From: an uncultured Atopobium sp.
Lineage (GTDB): Bacteria; Actinomycetota; Coriobacteriia; Coriobacteriales; Atopobiaceae
Length of the DNA: 64,000 bases
Assembly: GCA_947090525.1 (NCBI GenBank)
Contig: CAMUON010000004.1
Span: 1 to 64,000 of the forward strand
Direction of reading: 5' to 3'
Part shown: piece by piece, positions 27,846 to 36,219 of the stretch
Numbering within the stretch: position 1 is the first letter of the stretch
Layout of the letters: every line of letters starts with the position of its first letter
Program-made: the position numbers and the translations under genes
The notes under the pieces: model-generated
What the model was told of the DNA's origin: nothing
Seen by the model: the letters and a program-made list of their open reading frames with translations, nothing else
Database searches by the model: none

Positions 27846-28547
27846 CTACGCGCTATAAAAATCGCTGCGCGCCTTGTCAAGTGCGCTAAACATTTCTTCG
27901 AGCACGGCAAATGGATCCTTTGCAGCAACAATTCCCGAGGTACCGCCTGTCGCGTCAGCGCCGCATTTAATCGCATCGTAGACGTTTTCGCCCGAGTGAA
28001 TGCCGGCTGCCTGGAGCACCTTCGTCGCAGGAGAAAGCGCACGTATTGCTTCTTGAGTTTGCGTCATATAGTCTGCGTCGGCAACGACACCGGTGCCAAT
28101 GAGGCTGTTTTGTTCACAGGTAATGATATCTGGCTTAAGGATCGCGATCGCTTGCGCTTCTTCTACGCTGTCAGCGCAGACACAGGTGAGAATGCCCACT
28201 TCACGCGCACGGACAATAGTTGATGCGAGCTCATGCAGGGTAAGCGGATTTTCCGCGTGGTTCAAAAAGCACGCTTTGACGCCCGCTTCTGCGAGGGCTT
28301 CGGGCAAAATGTGACCCATACCGCGACCAGGTTTGAGACTCTCCATCGCTTGCGCGCAGGGGATAAGGTGCGGACAATGCGCGCACACCCAGGCCAAATC
28401 GATGAGCTGAGCCGTGAAAAGGCACTGCAGATGATAGTGTTCGCAGAGTTCATCAGTCTTCTGCGCAAGTTTTCTCAATTCAGATCCATAGGTATAGGAT
28501 TTGGGATTGACGACAAAAAACGGACTCTGCAATGAAACGGTATTCAT
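27846..28547 (-). CDS. Triosephosphate isomerase-family protein, short (archaeal-like) type
   Basis: The 233-residue protein keeps the TIM active-site residues: Asn14 and Lys16 in NPKSY, catalytic His97 in FLNHAENP and Glu145 in CEQNSLIGTG. A phosphate-binding segment (around GGTSGIVAAKDPF) is also kept. It is about 20 residues shorter than bacterial TpiA and its LNHAE and AGIHSGE features resemble the archaeal type. Such paralogues can act on other ketose or aldose phosphates, as with EryH in erythritol catabolism. Position at the head of the yjbQ-gatB-gatC series suggests a catabolic isomerase for a PTS product; central triosephosphate isomerase is the alternative. Confidence 0.82.
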   Translation of the reverse strand: MNTVSLQSPFFVVNPKSYTYGSELRKLAQKTDELCEHYHLQCLFTAQLIDLAWVCAHCPHLIPCAQAMESLKPGRGMGHILPEALAEAGVKACFLNHAENPLTLHELASTIVRAREVGILTCVCADSVEEAQAIAILKPDIITCEQNSLIGTGVVADADYMTQTQEAIRALSPATKVLQAAGIHSGENVYDAIKCGADATGGTSGIVAAKDPFAVLEEMFSALDKARSDFYSA

Positions 28548-28675
28548 AAGCCACCTCGCTTGACGCTATTTGGCGCGGGCGCGCCTCAAGACTTGAGTAT
28601 AGCCCTCTTTGGCCCATGTTGCACTTATTTTTATGTACAAGTTAGAAGGTTATTGCATGTGCAAGTTTGAGAGAA

Positions 28676-29341
28676 TTATGCAATACATTGCATAGATACT
28701 TGCTCAGGAGCGCAGATGAGTTCATTCCCATCGTCGGTCATAATGCTTGCGCGACCCCAGATATCGATTCCTGCAAAACGGCCTTGTATCGTTGTGTTTT
28801 TGTGCAAAAGAGCTACCGATACCCGTTTGCCCATCCAGGCTTGAGCGGCAAAATATTCGTCCGCTACAGAAGATATCGTACCTGGATACTGAGGGTGTTT
28901 TTGCACAAACGCTTGCCATGCATCCATACGTTCATGAACGCAGGTCTGTATAGTATCTGCAAGCGTCGTTTGCGTATAAGAAAGCTCCGTGCTCGCAAGG
29001 CCTTGCGCTTTGTGTTGCTCTTTTAGACATGCAGAAAGACTGGCATCTGCCACGCACTCGCATGTGCAAAACATGCCATCTTCGTCATAGCCACCATGAT
29101 GTATGCATGAAATTGTATACGTTTTTCCGGAAAGCTCAAGCACAATATCCCACGGCCAAGCTATAGACACTCGCGCATCGGGAACAAGGATGCGAAGCGC
29201 ATCCACCACAGCCAAAGAAAATATGGTAGGAGCACCAGAAATCTGTGATAGAGGTACATCGAGGGCTGCACGAAGCTGGGTAAGCAGCTGCGTGCGCGCA
29301 GGCTCAGCGCTCGCAAGAGCGGAATGGTTTGAACGCGTCAT
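28676..29341 (-). CDS. Divergent biotin-protein-ligase-like protein
   Basis: The 221-residue protein resembles the catalytic and C-terminal domains of biotin-protein ligase. A segment SLAVVDALRIL...VSIAWPWDIVLEL corresponds to the usual WPND region, with Trp replacing Asn at 62-65 (WPWD); a Lys73 follows where the catalytic lysine is expected. The C-terminus (WMGKRVSVALLHKNTTIQGR, then AGIDIWGRASIMTDDG) matches the SH3-like end domain. The N-terminal part with the biotinyl-AMP loop GRGRxxR is missing, and there is no DNA-binding domain. It may be an inactive or altered paralogue. It starts 8 bp after folP-folK, so it is in that operon. Confidence 0.55.
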   Translation of the reverse strand: MTRSNHSALASAEPARTQLLTQLRAALDVPLSQISGAPTIFSLAVVDALRILVPDARVSIAWPWDIVLELSGKTYTISCIHHGGYDEDGMFCTCECVADASLSACLKEQHKAQGLASTELSYTQTTLADTIQTCVHERMDAWQAFVQKHPQYPGTISSVADEYFAAQAWMGKRVSVALLHKNTTIQGRFAGIDIWGRASIMTDDGNELICAPEQVSMQCIA

Positions 29342-29349
29342 CACTACCT

Positions 29350-30783
29350 CTATTGCCAGATGAGGGGGCCTAAGTCTTCGAGAACATGTCCCACACGATC
29401 TTCAGGCGCACGCACAGCTATACCTTCATGCGAGAGAAAACGAGCAGGATCATGCATAAGATCTTCCATGGGAACCAGTACAAAATCGCGCTCCCCCATA
29501 CCGGGATGCGGCAAGGTAAGCTTTTGTCCTGCATGTGTTTCGCCTTCGATGAAGCATAAGTCGCAATCGATTGTACGAAGAGCCGTGGGCGAAGGTTTCT
29601 TGGGACGCGTACGATGAAGTGTCTTTTCTACTGCCATCAGATGATCGAGCAGTACCAAAGGAGCAAGTTCGGTGCGGATTTCGAGCACGGCATTTTTAAC
29701 CGTGCCTGCAAGGCCTAAAGCGGCTTCGGTTTCGTAGATATGGCTTGCTTGCACAACTCCGGTAAGCGGAATGTCGTTTATGAGCTGCGTTGCTTCTACC
29801 AGCTTTTCACAGGCATCCTTGGTATTGGAGCCCAAGGCAATATAGCCCATACGCGCGTCTGCCACAGAACTTGCCCAAAACGAACTCAGTGCCTCAAAAC
29901 AGGCGCGCACGTCGTGGACGCGCACAATGCGAGCACCAGCTGCAATAGCTGCCAAGCAAATACCAAAGCTTGCAGCATCTCGTTTTGCGGCCTCATGTAC
30001 CCCCGATACCGCTCCCACGAAGCGTTTGCGAGAAACAGCAGTTAAAACAGGGTATCCCATGGATACGAGTTTTGAGGTAGCGCGTTGGATAACGATATTT
30101 TCGTTTGGATCCTTATCAAAACCAGGGCCAGGATCTATGCAAATTCTTGAATGAGATACACCTGCACGCATGAGAAGACGCGCCTGATCGCCCAAGAAGC
30201 CCATGATGTCACGCATGATAGGTCCTTCTTCGGGAAGGGTAAAACGCCTGGTAGAAGCTGGTACAATGCGCTTTTGGATGGGGCGGGTGCTGTCAAGCTC
30301 CACCGATTTGCGTACACGATTGTTACCAAATTTTTCCCAGTGCATAACAATGCAGCCGCAGTCGGATTCAGCAGCGACTTCAATCATTGCAGGATCGGTA
30401 AAACCGGTGACGTCATTTATAATCGAGACGCCCAGGCGAACACACATTTTTGCTACGTTTGCATGGCGTGTATCGATTGAAAGGCAAGCGGTTGGCGCTT
30501 TTTGGAGAATGCCGCGAATAACTGGCACAACGCGCGCAGCTTCCTCTTCTTCCGAGATCGGAGTATGACCACCAGGGCGCATAGATTCGCCCCCGATATC
30601 GATGATATCGGCGCCGTCATCGAGCATCTGCAATGCGTGCTCAATCGCCTTTTTTGGTTCGATGAATTCGTTTCCGTCGGAAAAAGAATCGGGCGTCACA
30701 TTCAAAACGCCCATAATACGCGGACGGACGAGAGAAATATCGCGAGACCCGCAATGCCACGTGGCAAAATCCTGACGGAGCAT
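29350..30783 (-). CDS. folP: Fused dihydropteroate synthase and HPPK (FolP-FolK)
   Basis: A 477-residue bifunctional folate enzyme. Residues 1 to about 310 are dihydropteroate synthase, the sulfonamide target: GVLNVTPDSFSDG, DIGGESMRPGG, SIDTRHANV, DPGPGFDKD and SRKRF are all visible. Residues about 318-477 are hydroxymethyl-dihydropterin pyrophosphokinase, with ALGSNTKD and the Mg2+-binding RTIDCDL. HPPK acts just before DHPS in the pathway, so the fusion joins consecutive steps in reverse order. The ATG at 30783 follows AGGAGG. No folB is seen nearby. folE lies 40 bp upstream. Confidence 0.95.
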   Translation of the reverse strand: MLRQDFATWHCGSRDISLVRPRIMGVLNVTPDSFSDGNEFIEPKKAIEHALQMLDDGADIIDIGGESMRPGGHTPISEEEEAARVVPVIRGILQKAPTACLSIDTRHANVAKMCVRLGVSIINDVTGFTDPAMIEVAAESDCGCIVMHWEKFGNNRVRKSVELDSTRPIQKRIVPASTRRFTLPEEGPIMRDIMGFLGDQARLLMRAGVSHSRICIDPGPGFDKDPNENIVIQRATSKLVSMGYPVLTAVSRKRFVGAVSGVHEAAKRDAASFGICLAAIAAGARIVRVHDVRACFEALSSFWASSVADARMGYIALGSNTKDACEKLVEATQLINDIPLTGVVQASHIYETEAALGLAGTVKNAVLEIRTELAPLVLLDHLMAVEKTLHRTRPKKPSPTALRTIDCDLCFIEGETHAGQKLTLPHPGMGERDFVLVPMEDLMHDPARFLSHEGIAVRAPEDRVGHVLEDLGPLIWQ

Positions 30784-30823
30784 ACACAACCTCCTGAACC
30801 TAGCTCAAGCAATACTGATTATT

Positions 30824-31471
30824 TTACCCGAAGATAAGGCGCATAACGTCTTGTTTTTTTACCGGGTCGTCAAAACACCCGCAGGCAAACTGCGTACGAG
30901 TAATGGCGCCTGGCTTATGAGCACCTCTAAGCGACATGCACATATGCTGCGCATCGAGGCACACATATACGCCCTGCGCGTGCGTGCCTTCCATAACCAC
31001 GTGAGCCGTTTCGCGCGTAAGCCGCTCTTGTATTTGCAGGCGCGCAGCACAAGCATCGAGCGCGCGGGCAAGCTTAGAAAGACCGCATACCGTACCATTT
31101 GAATTGGGCAGGTAAGCGATCTGCGCTGTACCAAAAAAAGGAAGGAGATGATGCTCACAAAGACTCGAAAACGGGATATCCTTTACGAGTACGATATCGC
31201 TACACGACACATCAAACTGCTTTTCGAACAATTCCTCTACCGACACAAAACCCGGCTGCAAAAATTCTGCGCAGGCGCGCGCCACGCGAGAAGGCGTATC
31301 CACAAGGCCCGGACGCGTTACATCTTCCCCGAGACCTTTCAGGACAAGCGTGATGCCCTCCTCGATCTGGGCGAGATTTGGCGCATGAGCGCTCTTCGCG
31401 GCGCAGGCACTCGAGGCAGCGCAGACAGTTGCCTTAGGCTGAGATGTGTGAGTGGAGTCGATTGTGGTCAT
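30824..31471 (-). CDS. folE: GTP cyclohydrolase I
   Basis: FolE converts GTP to dihydroneopterin triphosphate, the first step of folate synthesis. In this 215-residue protein the zinc cysteine and histidine are in [13 protein letters not shown], followed by [20 protein letters not shown] and the second cysteine in [13 protein letters not shown]. The first 30 residues are a poorly conserved Ala/Ser-rich extension. It opens the folE-folPK-ligase-like operon. Confidence 0.95.
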   Translation of the reverse strand: MTTIDSTHTSQPKATVCAASSACAAKSAHAPNLAQIEEGITLVLKGLGEDVTRPGLVDTPSRVARACAEFLQPGFVSVEELFEKQFDVSCSDIVLVKDIPFSSLCEHHLLPFFGTAQIAYLPNSNGTVCGLSKLARALDACAARLQIQERLTRETAHVVMEGTHAQGVYVCLDAQHMCMSLRGAHKPGAITRTQFACGCFDDPVKKQDVMRLIFG

Positions 31472-31540
31472 GAACACGGATCCTTTCCAAGGAACTGTGA
31501 GAGGTACGCAAAGACAAAGGCTTCGGGGCTAGAAAAGCGC

Positions 31541-31558
31541 AAGCCTTGCGCAAGGCTT
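31541..31558. promoter_or_regulatory. 18-bp perfect palindrome between folE and exonuclease III
   Basis: AAGCCTTGCGCAAGGCTT is a perfect palindrome in the 230-bp divergent spacer. It could be an operator for one or both genes. A hairpin role is possible but there is no T run. Confidence 0.4.
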
Positions 31559-31633
31559 ACGTGAGTTTTGTGCCCGAGGACAAGCAATTTCTGACCCTTG
31601 TTTTTTTGCGTAGAAGCACATAAATACTTGTTT

Positions 31634-31661
31634 TTGGGTATAGCCATATGTATCTTATACT
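31634..31661 (+). promoter_or_regulatory. Promoter of the exonuclease III gene
   Basis: TTGGGT (31634-31639) and TATACT (31656-31661) are 16 bp apart and lie 41 bp upstream of the start codon. Confidence 0.5.
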
Positions 31662-31701
31662 ATACCGAAATGCTCATTTGCGCAGCAAAAGGAGGACGGA
31701 T

Positions 31702-32481
31702 ATGTCACAAAAAAACACGTATCATCTCGTGTCGTGGAATGTGAATGGGCTACGAGCTGTGCTCAAAAAAGACCCAAGCTTTTTGCAAATTTTTGCACAA
31801 GAAGATGCCGACGTCTTTGCCATCCAAGAAACAAAATTGCAAGAAGGACAGGTAGATCTCGCACTTCCCGGCTATCATCAAACATGGAATTATGCTGTTC
31901 GCAAAGGGTATTCGGGGACCGCTGTCTTTTCAAAAGAAGCGCCACTTCAAGTCATTCGTACCTGTGGTGCTGCTGCAGCTGATGACGAGGGAAGGATTTG
32001 TGCGCTTGAGTTTGAGTCCTATTGGTTTGTCTGCGTCTATACGCCCAATTCCAAAAATGAGCTTGCGCGCCTCGATGAGCGCCTGGTGTGGGACGAGGCA
32101 TTTCGGCACTTTTTGCAAAAACTTGACGCAGAAAAACCTGTCATTACCTGCGGCGATTTTAATTGTGCGCACAACGAAATCGACCTCAAAAATCCAGCCA
32201 CGAACCACCAAAATGCAGGCTTTTCCGATGAAGAACGTGCAAGCTTTTCAAAGCTTCTCGACGCGGGCTTTGTCGACACATTTCGTGTGCTGTACCCGGA
32301 TCTTCCTGATGTGTACAGCTGGTGGAGCTACCGTATGCGAGCGCGCGAGCGGAATGTGGGCTGGAGAATCGACTATTTTCTCGCGTCTGAGCGCCTGAAA
32401 CCACAGATTCAGGCGGCAAAGATCCACGATGACATATTCGGAAGTGACCATTGCCCGGTGTCTCTCGATATTGAATTGTAA
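31702..32481 (+). CDS. xth: Exodeoxyribonuclease III (AP endonuclease)
   Basis: This 259-residue Mg2+-dependent enzyme cuts at abasic sites and trims 3' ends in base-excision repair. The family signature is complete: VSWNVNGLRA, catalytic Glu in IQETKLQ, YTPNSK, GDFNCAHNEIDL, NVGWRIDYFLAS and the final GSDHCPV. The ATG follows AAAGGAGG; the upstream extension to 31648 has no ribosome site. Confidence 0.95.
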   Translation: MSQKNTYHLVSWNVNGLRAVLKKDPSFLQIFAQEDADVFAIQETKLQEGQVDLALPGYHQTWNYAVRKGYSGTAVFSKEAPLQVIRTCGAAAADDEGRICALEFESYWFVCVYTPNSKNELARLDERLVWDEAFRHFLQKLDAEKPVITCGDFNCAHNEIDLKNPATNHQNAGFSDEERASFSKLLDAGFVDTFRVLYPDLPDVYSWWSYRMRARERNVGWRIDYFLASERLKPQIQAAKIHDDIFGSDHCPVSLDIEL

Positions 32482-32505
32482 TCGTGTATGCGGGTAAACA
32501 AGGAT

Positions 32506-32587
32506 CACGCGTGCCTCAAAGCATGGAAGCACGCGTGAATGAATATCAAAAACAAAGCGCATGAGCGCGTGCGTCACGTCACGCGCT
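32506..32587. terminator. Two successive hairpins between convergent exonuclease III and sstT
   Basis: CACGCGTGC (32506-32514) pairs with GCACGCGTG (32529-32537), and AGCGCGTG (32564-32571) with CACGCGCT (32580-32587). Neither has a strong T tract, so termination efficiency is uncertain. Confidence 0.5.
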
Positions 32588-32608
32588 AAAGACGATCAAT
32601 CTAAGCGA

Positions 32609-33865
32609 CTAGCGCTTGAGGCTTACCGGTTCGTGATCTTTACCCATAACAAACGAAAGACCAGCACGCGCCCACATACGGTACTCGCCTACCGCGGTAA
32701 ACAAGACGTCGGTGGAGGAGTTGAGCGCCGTCTCGCACGAGTCTTGAATGACGCCGATAATGAGTCCGATGGCAACGACCTGCATTGCGATATCGTTTGA
32801 AATACCAAACGACGAGCACGCAAGCGGGATCAGCAACAGCGAACCTCCAGCAACACCCGAAGCGCCCGCTGCACTGATGGCAGAAAGCACCGACAGGATG
32901 ACCGCCGTTGGGATATCAACGTAAATGCCCAGGGTATGCGCAGCACACATAGCCATAACCGAAATGGTGATCGCAGCACCACCCATGTTGATCGTGCCGC
33001 CCAAGGGAATCGAGACGGAGTAATTGTCGCGGTCAAAACCAAGCTTCTCACAAAGACTCATGTTGACTGGAATATTTGCCGCAGATGAACGCATGAAAAA
33101 TGCCGTCACACCAGAGTCGCGAAGGGTTCTTAGAACAAGCGGATAGGGATTTTTGCGCGTAAGAACAAAGACCAAGAATGGATTAACTACAAGAGCGGTT
33201 ACCGCCATGGTCGATACCAAAAGCGCAATAACCGCGCCATACTCGGTAAAAATGTGAAGACCGTTGCTGGCAACCGTCGTGTACACAAGACCCATAATAC
33301 CAAAGGGCGCCGCATTGATGATCCAATGAACAATCTTTCCGATAGCCATGGACACATTGTCAAAAAACGCCTTGGTAGAAGGCTCGGCAAGACGAAGCGC
33401 AATACCAAAGGCGATAGCCCAGAACAAAATACCAATGAAATTGCCTTTTACAAGCGCATCCACCGGGTTTACCACAATATTGAGTGCAAGAGAATTAAGT
33501 ACCTCGCCAATACCTTCGGGCGACTGCGAGGTCGTGGCTTCTACGTGCGCAAACGTAAAGTCGACGGGAAAAAGCATCGCCGCGCACACAGCCACAAGAC
33601 CTGCGCTAAAGGTAGACAATGCATACAGCCCGATAATAAGCTTCATGTTGCCGGCACTTTTTGCCTGCGCAAGCGCCCCGATAACGAGGAAAAATACCAA
33701 AATGGGAGCGACCGACTTGAGTGCGTTGACGAAGAGTTTGCCCAAGAGGTCGAGGACATACACATGTGCGGGCACAAAAATGCCCAACATAGTGCCGACA
33801 AACAGCCCCAGAACAATACGCAAAATGAGGTCGATACTATTCCACTTTTGAACGATCCTATGCAT
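32609..33865 (-). CDS. sstT: Serine/threonine:Na+ symporter (dicarboxylate/amino acid:cation family)
   Basis: A 418-residue membrane protein of the DAACS family imports serine and threonine with sodium. The hairpin and substrate-site motifs are visible: FFMRSSAANIPVNM, the GGTINMGGAA loop on the unwound helix 7 and GASGVAGGSLLLIPLACS, all in the SstT rather than GltP pattern. AAGGAGG stands before the ATG. It is monocistronic, with an inverted repeat 53 bp upstream. Confidence 0.92.
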   Translation of the reverse strand: MHRIVQKWNSIDLILRIVLGLFVGTMLGIFVPAHVYVLDLLGKLFVNALKSVAPILVFFLVIGALAQAKSAGNMKLIIGLYALSTFSAGLVAVCAAMLFPVDFTFAHVEATTSQSPEGIGEVLNSLALNIVVNPVDALVKGNFIGILFWAIAFGIALRLAEPSTKAFFDNVSMAIGKIVHWIINAAPFGIMGLVYTTVASNGLHIFTEYGAVIALLVSTMAVTALVVNPFLVFVLTRKNPYPLVLRTLRDSGVTAFFMRSSAANIPVNMSLCEKLGFDRDNYSVSIPLGGTINMGGAAITISVMAMCAAHTLGIYVDIPTAVILSVLSAISAAGASGVAGGSLLLIPLACSSFGISNDIAMQVVAIGLIIGVIQDSCETALNSSTDVLFTAVGEYRMWARAGLSFVMGKDHEPVSLKR

Positions 33866-33917
33866 GCAGATGCCTCCTTACTTCCTCGAATTATGCAAAA
33901 ATGCTTATACTTACTCA

Positions 33918-33937
33918 CTTGTATTCAAAGATACAAG
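33918..33937. promoter_or_regulatory. Inverted repeat upstream of sstT
   Basis: CTTGTAT and ATACAAG are arranged around a 6-bp spacer, 53 bp upstream of the sstT start. The half-sites equal those of the palindrome upstream of panC and resemble GntR-type operators. Confidence 0.45.
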
Positions 33938-34056
33938 ATTTTTTGCTTGATTTACAAATTATATAAGCTGAAGCAGCACTGGAGGAGCTGAGTGGCATTT
34001 TTGGCCGAAAGTTTAACACGCTTGAAAAAATACAATGTGCAAAGGCCACTGCAACG

Positions 34057-34081
34057 GCGCGGGTGCACAAGACACCCGCGC
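34057..34081. terminator. GC-rich hairpin downstream of the PHP phosphatase gene
   Basis: GCGCGGGTG (34057-34065) pairs with CACCCGCGC (34073-34081). T residues follow only on the plus strand, so it is a weak terminator candidate for the minus-strand gene. Confidence 0.45.
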
Positions 34082-34089
34082 GCACATTT

Positions 34090-34911
34090 TTACGAACACG
34101 TACTCTCTGGGATCGCTTTTCTCAAAACCCGTATAAAGGTTTCGGCATCGGTTGAAGCAATCAATTTTTGTGGGAAATGAATCTCTTCCAACAACTCATG
34201 TACGAGCGGAAACTTTCCCACCTCCATCGAGATGTGCGCATCGGATCCTGTGGTAATCATTGTTTGCGTCTCTGCACAACACAGGCACAGCTTTTTGCAT
34301 ACATCACGCGGATAGCTCGCAAGCGTCGCCTCATTAATCTCAAGCAACTTGCCCTTTTCCTTCGCGTATGCGCAGAGTGCAGGGACATCGAAAGGCACGC
34401 CGTAGCGGCCCACATGACCCAAAATAAGGACACGAGGATGATCAAGCACACGCATATACATCTCCGTTACCTGCGATACGCTGGCATTTCGCGTAATATC
34501 AAGATTGTGAAGCGACGCGAGCACGTAGTCGCACTGTTTAGTAACCATATCCTCAAGGCTTTGCGATGCGGCTCTTTTTTCTCCATTGATCGCATGCATA
34601 ACACGCGTGGTATGGCCAAAAATATGCCCATTGAGGTCCTCAATATCGGTTTCGCAGGCGCGCAACACGCGCACACCTTCCCAGCTTGGAGGCCATGCAG
34701 GATAATTTAAGAAATGTTGAAAATCGCGCAGGTCATAGCCCTTTGCACGCGGAATATCAACTTCGTGCCCCACGAGTGAAGAAAAATGATCGGTCGAACC
34801 CAAGAGTTCTAAGCGCGCAAGAGATGCAGCATGCACATTTTCCTGAATAGTCGAGAACGCATGACGCGAAAAGATGGTGTGTGAGTGAGTATCGCATTGG
34901 ATTCTGATCAT
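34090..34911 (-). CDS. PHP-domain phosphatase (YcdX-like)
   Basis: The 273-residue protein has the PHP metal-hydrolase fold. The first metal motif is DTHSHTIFSRHAFST (7-21), then STDHF, the E/H pair in RACETDIEDLNGH, ASLHN, GHVGR and SDAHIS, matching the trinuclear zinc site of the YcdX phosphatase family. It probably hydrolyses small phosphate esters; the substrate is unknown. The ribosome site is weak. Confidence 0.85.
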   Translation of the reverse strand: MIRIQCDTHSHTIFSRHAFSTIQENVHAASLARLELLGSTDHFSSLVGHEVDIPRAKGYDLRDFQHFLNYPAWPPSWEGVRVLRACETDIEDLNGHIFGHTTRVMHAINGEKRAASQSLEDMVTKQCDYVLASLHNLDITRNASVSQVTEMYMRVLDHPRVLILGHVGRYGVPFDVPALCAYAKEKGKLLEINEATLASYPRDVCKKLCLCCAETQTMITTGSDAHISMEVGKFPLVHELLEEIHFPQKLIASTDAETFIRVLRKAIPESTCS

Positions 34912-35029
34912 GGGATCACTTCCTTGTCATCGCTTGAACTAAACATGCAAAGGCAAAACAGGATAGACAGCTAGTGGAAGCGCGCAGCAAACTTGCAGCT
35001 TGCGCACAAGCGCACACACGCAAAAACGG

Positions 35030-36214
35030 CTACTTCGTCTCGTATGCGCTCTTAAGCTGGGCGAATGCTTCCTTTGACGCCAAAATGTTTTCATAGGACA
35101 CGCAATACCCCAAGCGTACCCAGCCCTTCGTACCAAAGCTATCAGACGGTACGAGCAAAAGATCAAAGCGTTTGGCAGTGCGAGAAAAGTTCTCGGCATC
35201 CGCTTCGAGCGCCTGCATCCATAAGTAAAATGCGCCTTGCGGAGTCGCATAAGAAAAGCCGTAGGTATCGAGAATATTCATAAGCGCATCGCGGTTCTTT
35301 TGATATGCCGCAACAGGCGCCGGCACATCTACACAATCTGCGATCACGCGCTGAAACAACGCAGGCGCGCACACAAAACCAAGGCTTCTACCAGCGCCTG
35401 CAACAGCGTGCATAAGCTCAGGCGCCTGCGTAGCACTTGCCACCAACACCCATCCAATACGCTCGCCCGGAAGCGAAAGCGACTTGGAGTAGGAATAGCA
35501 AACAAGCGTGTGGTCGATGTAATCAGGCACCCAAGGCACCTCACACCCATAGCTAATGTAACGATAGGGCTCGTCGGAAATGACGTAGATATCGTGGCCA
35601 TATGTACGCGAAGCCTTGCGCACAAGCTCGCCTAGGCGCGCAAGCGTAGACGCAGAATAAATGACGCCTGTGGGATTGTTGGGCGAGTCGATAATAATGG
35701 CTTTTGTGCGCACGGTGATTTTGGACTCGAGCTCGGAAAGATCGAGATCAAAGGTGGTGGGATCAGCAAGCGCCACGACAAGCTTCGCATGACACGCATC
35801 TACCCACACCGCATACTCTGGGAAGAACGGAGCTATCACGATAACTTCGTCGTCTTTTTCGACTACAGCGTGAAGCGCAATCGAAACGGACGCTGCTGCG
35901 CCGCAGGTGAGATAGAGGTCATCGGCGCTATAGGACGTGGAAAAACGAGCGTTTAGATTGGCTGCGATACGCTCGCGTACCTCAAAAAGGCCCGCAGCAG
36001 GCGTATAACTATGGAGCACATGCGGCGGGAGCTGGATATTTTTGGCAAGAGACGTTGCAACAGCTGCAGGTGCGGGCACGCTTGGATTGCCAATCGAAAA
36101 ATCGAACACATGCTCAGGGCCCACTTCCTGCCGGCGTTTGGCGCCGTATGCGGCAAGTTCACGAATGCTTGATTTTGCCGTACCGTAGCTGAGGCTTTTT
36201 GCGTTTATATTCAT
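35030..36214 (-). CDS. PLP-dependent aminotransferase (class I/II)
   Basis: A 394-residue fold-type I aminotransferase with the Schiff-base lysine in YSYSKSLSLPGERIGW and the PLP-anchoring segments CGAAASVSIAL, SPNNPTGV and ISDEPYRYI. The pattern fits the aspartate or broad-specificity aminotransferase subgroup; the exact substrate cannot be told by eye. The gene overlaps or abuts ftsH (GTGA overlap at 36220-36223, or ATG at 36214), so it is translationally coupled to it. The length is normal. Confidence 0.88.
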   Translation of the reverse strand: MNINAKSLSYGTAKSSIRELAAYGAKRRQEVGPEHVFDFSIGNPSVPAPAAVATSLAKNIQLPPHVLHSYTPAAGLFEVRERIAANLNARFSTSYSADDLYLTCGAAASVSIALHAVVEKDDEVIVIAPFFPEYAVWVDACHAKLVVALADPTTFDLDLSELESKITVRTKAIIIDSPNNPTGVIYSASTLARLGELVRKASRTYGHDIYVISDEPYRYISYGCEVPWVPDYIDHTLVCYSYSKSLSLPGERIGWVLVASATQAPELMHAVAGAGRSLGFVCAPALFQRVIADCVDVPAPVAAYQKNRDALMNILDTYGFSYATPQGAFYLWMQALEADAENFSRTAKRFDLLLVPSDSFGTKGWVRLGYCVSYENILASKEAFAQLKSAYETK

Positions 36215-36219
36215 GATGA

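Noticed and set aside
27846..28547. Calling the TIM-family gene simply tpiA
   Set aside because: Short archaeal-like form placed in a PTS module rather than with gapA-pgk; the catalytic residues fit but the substrate is open.
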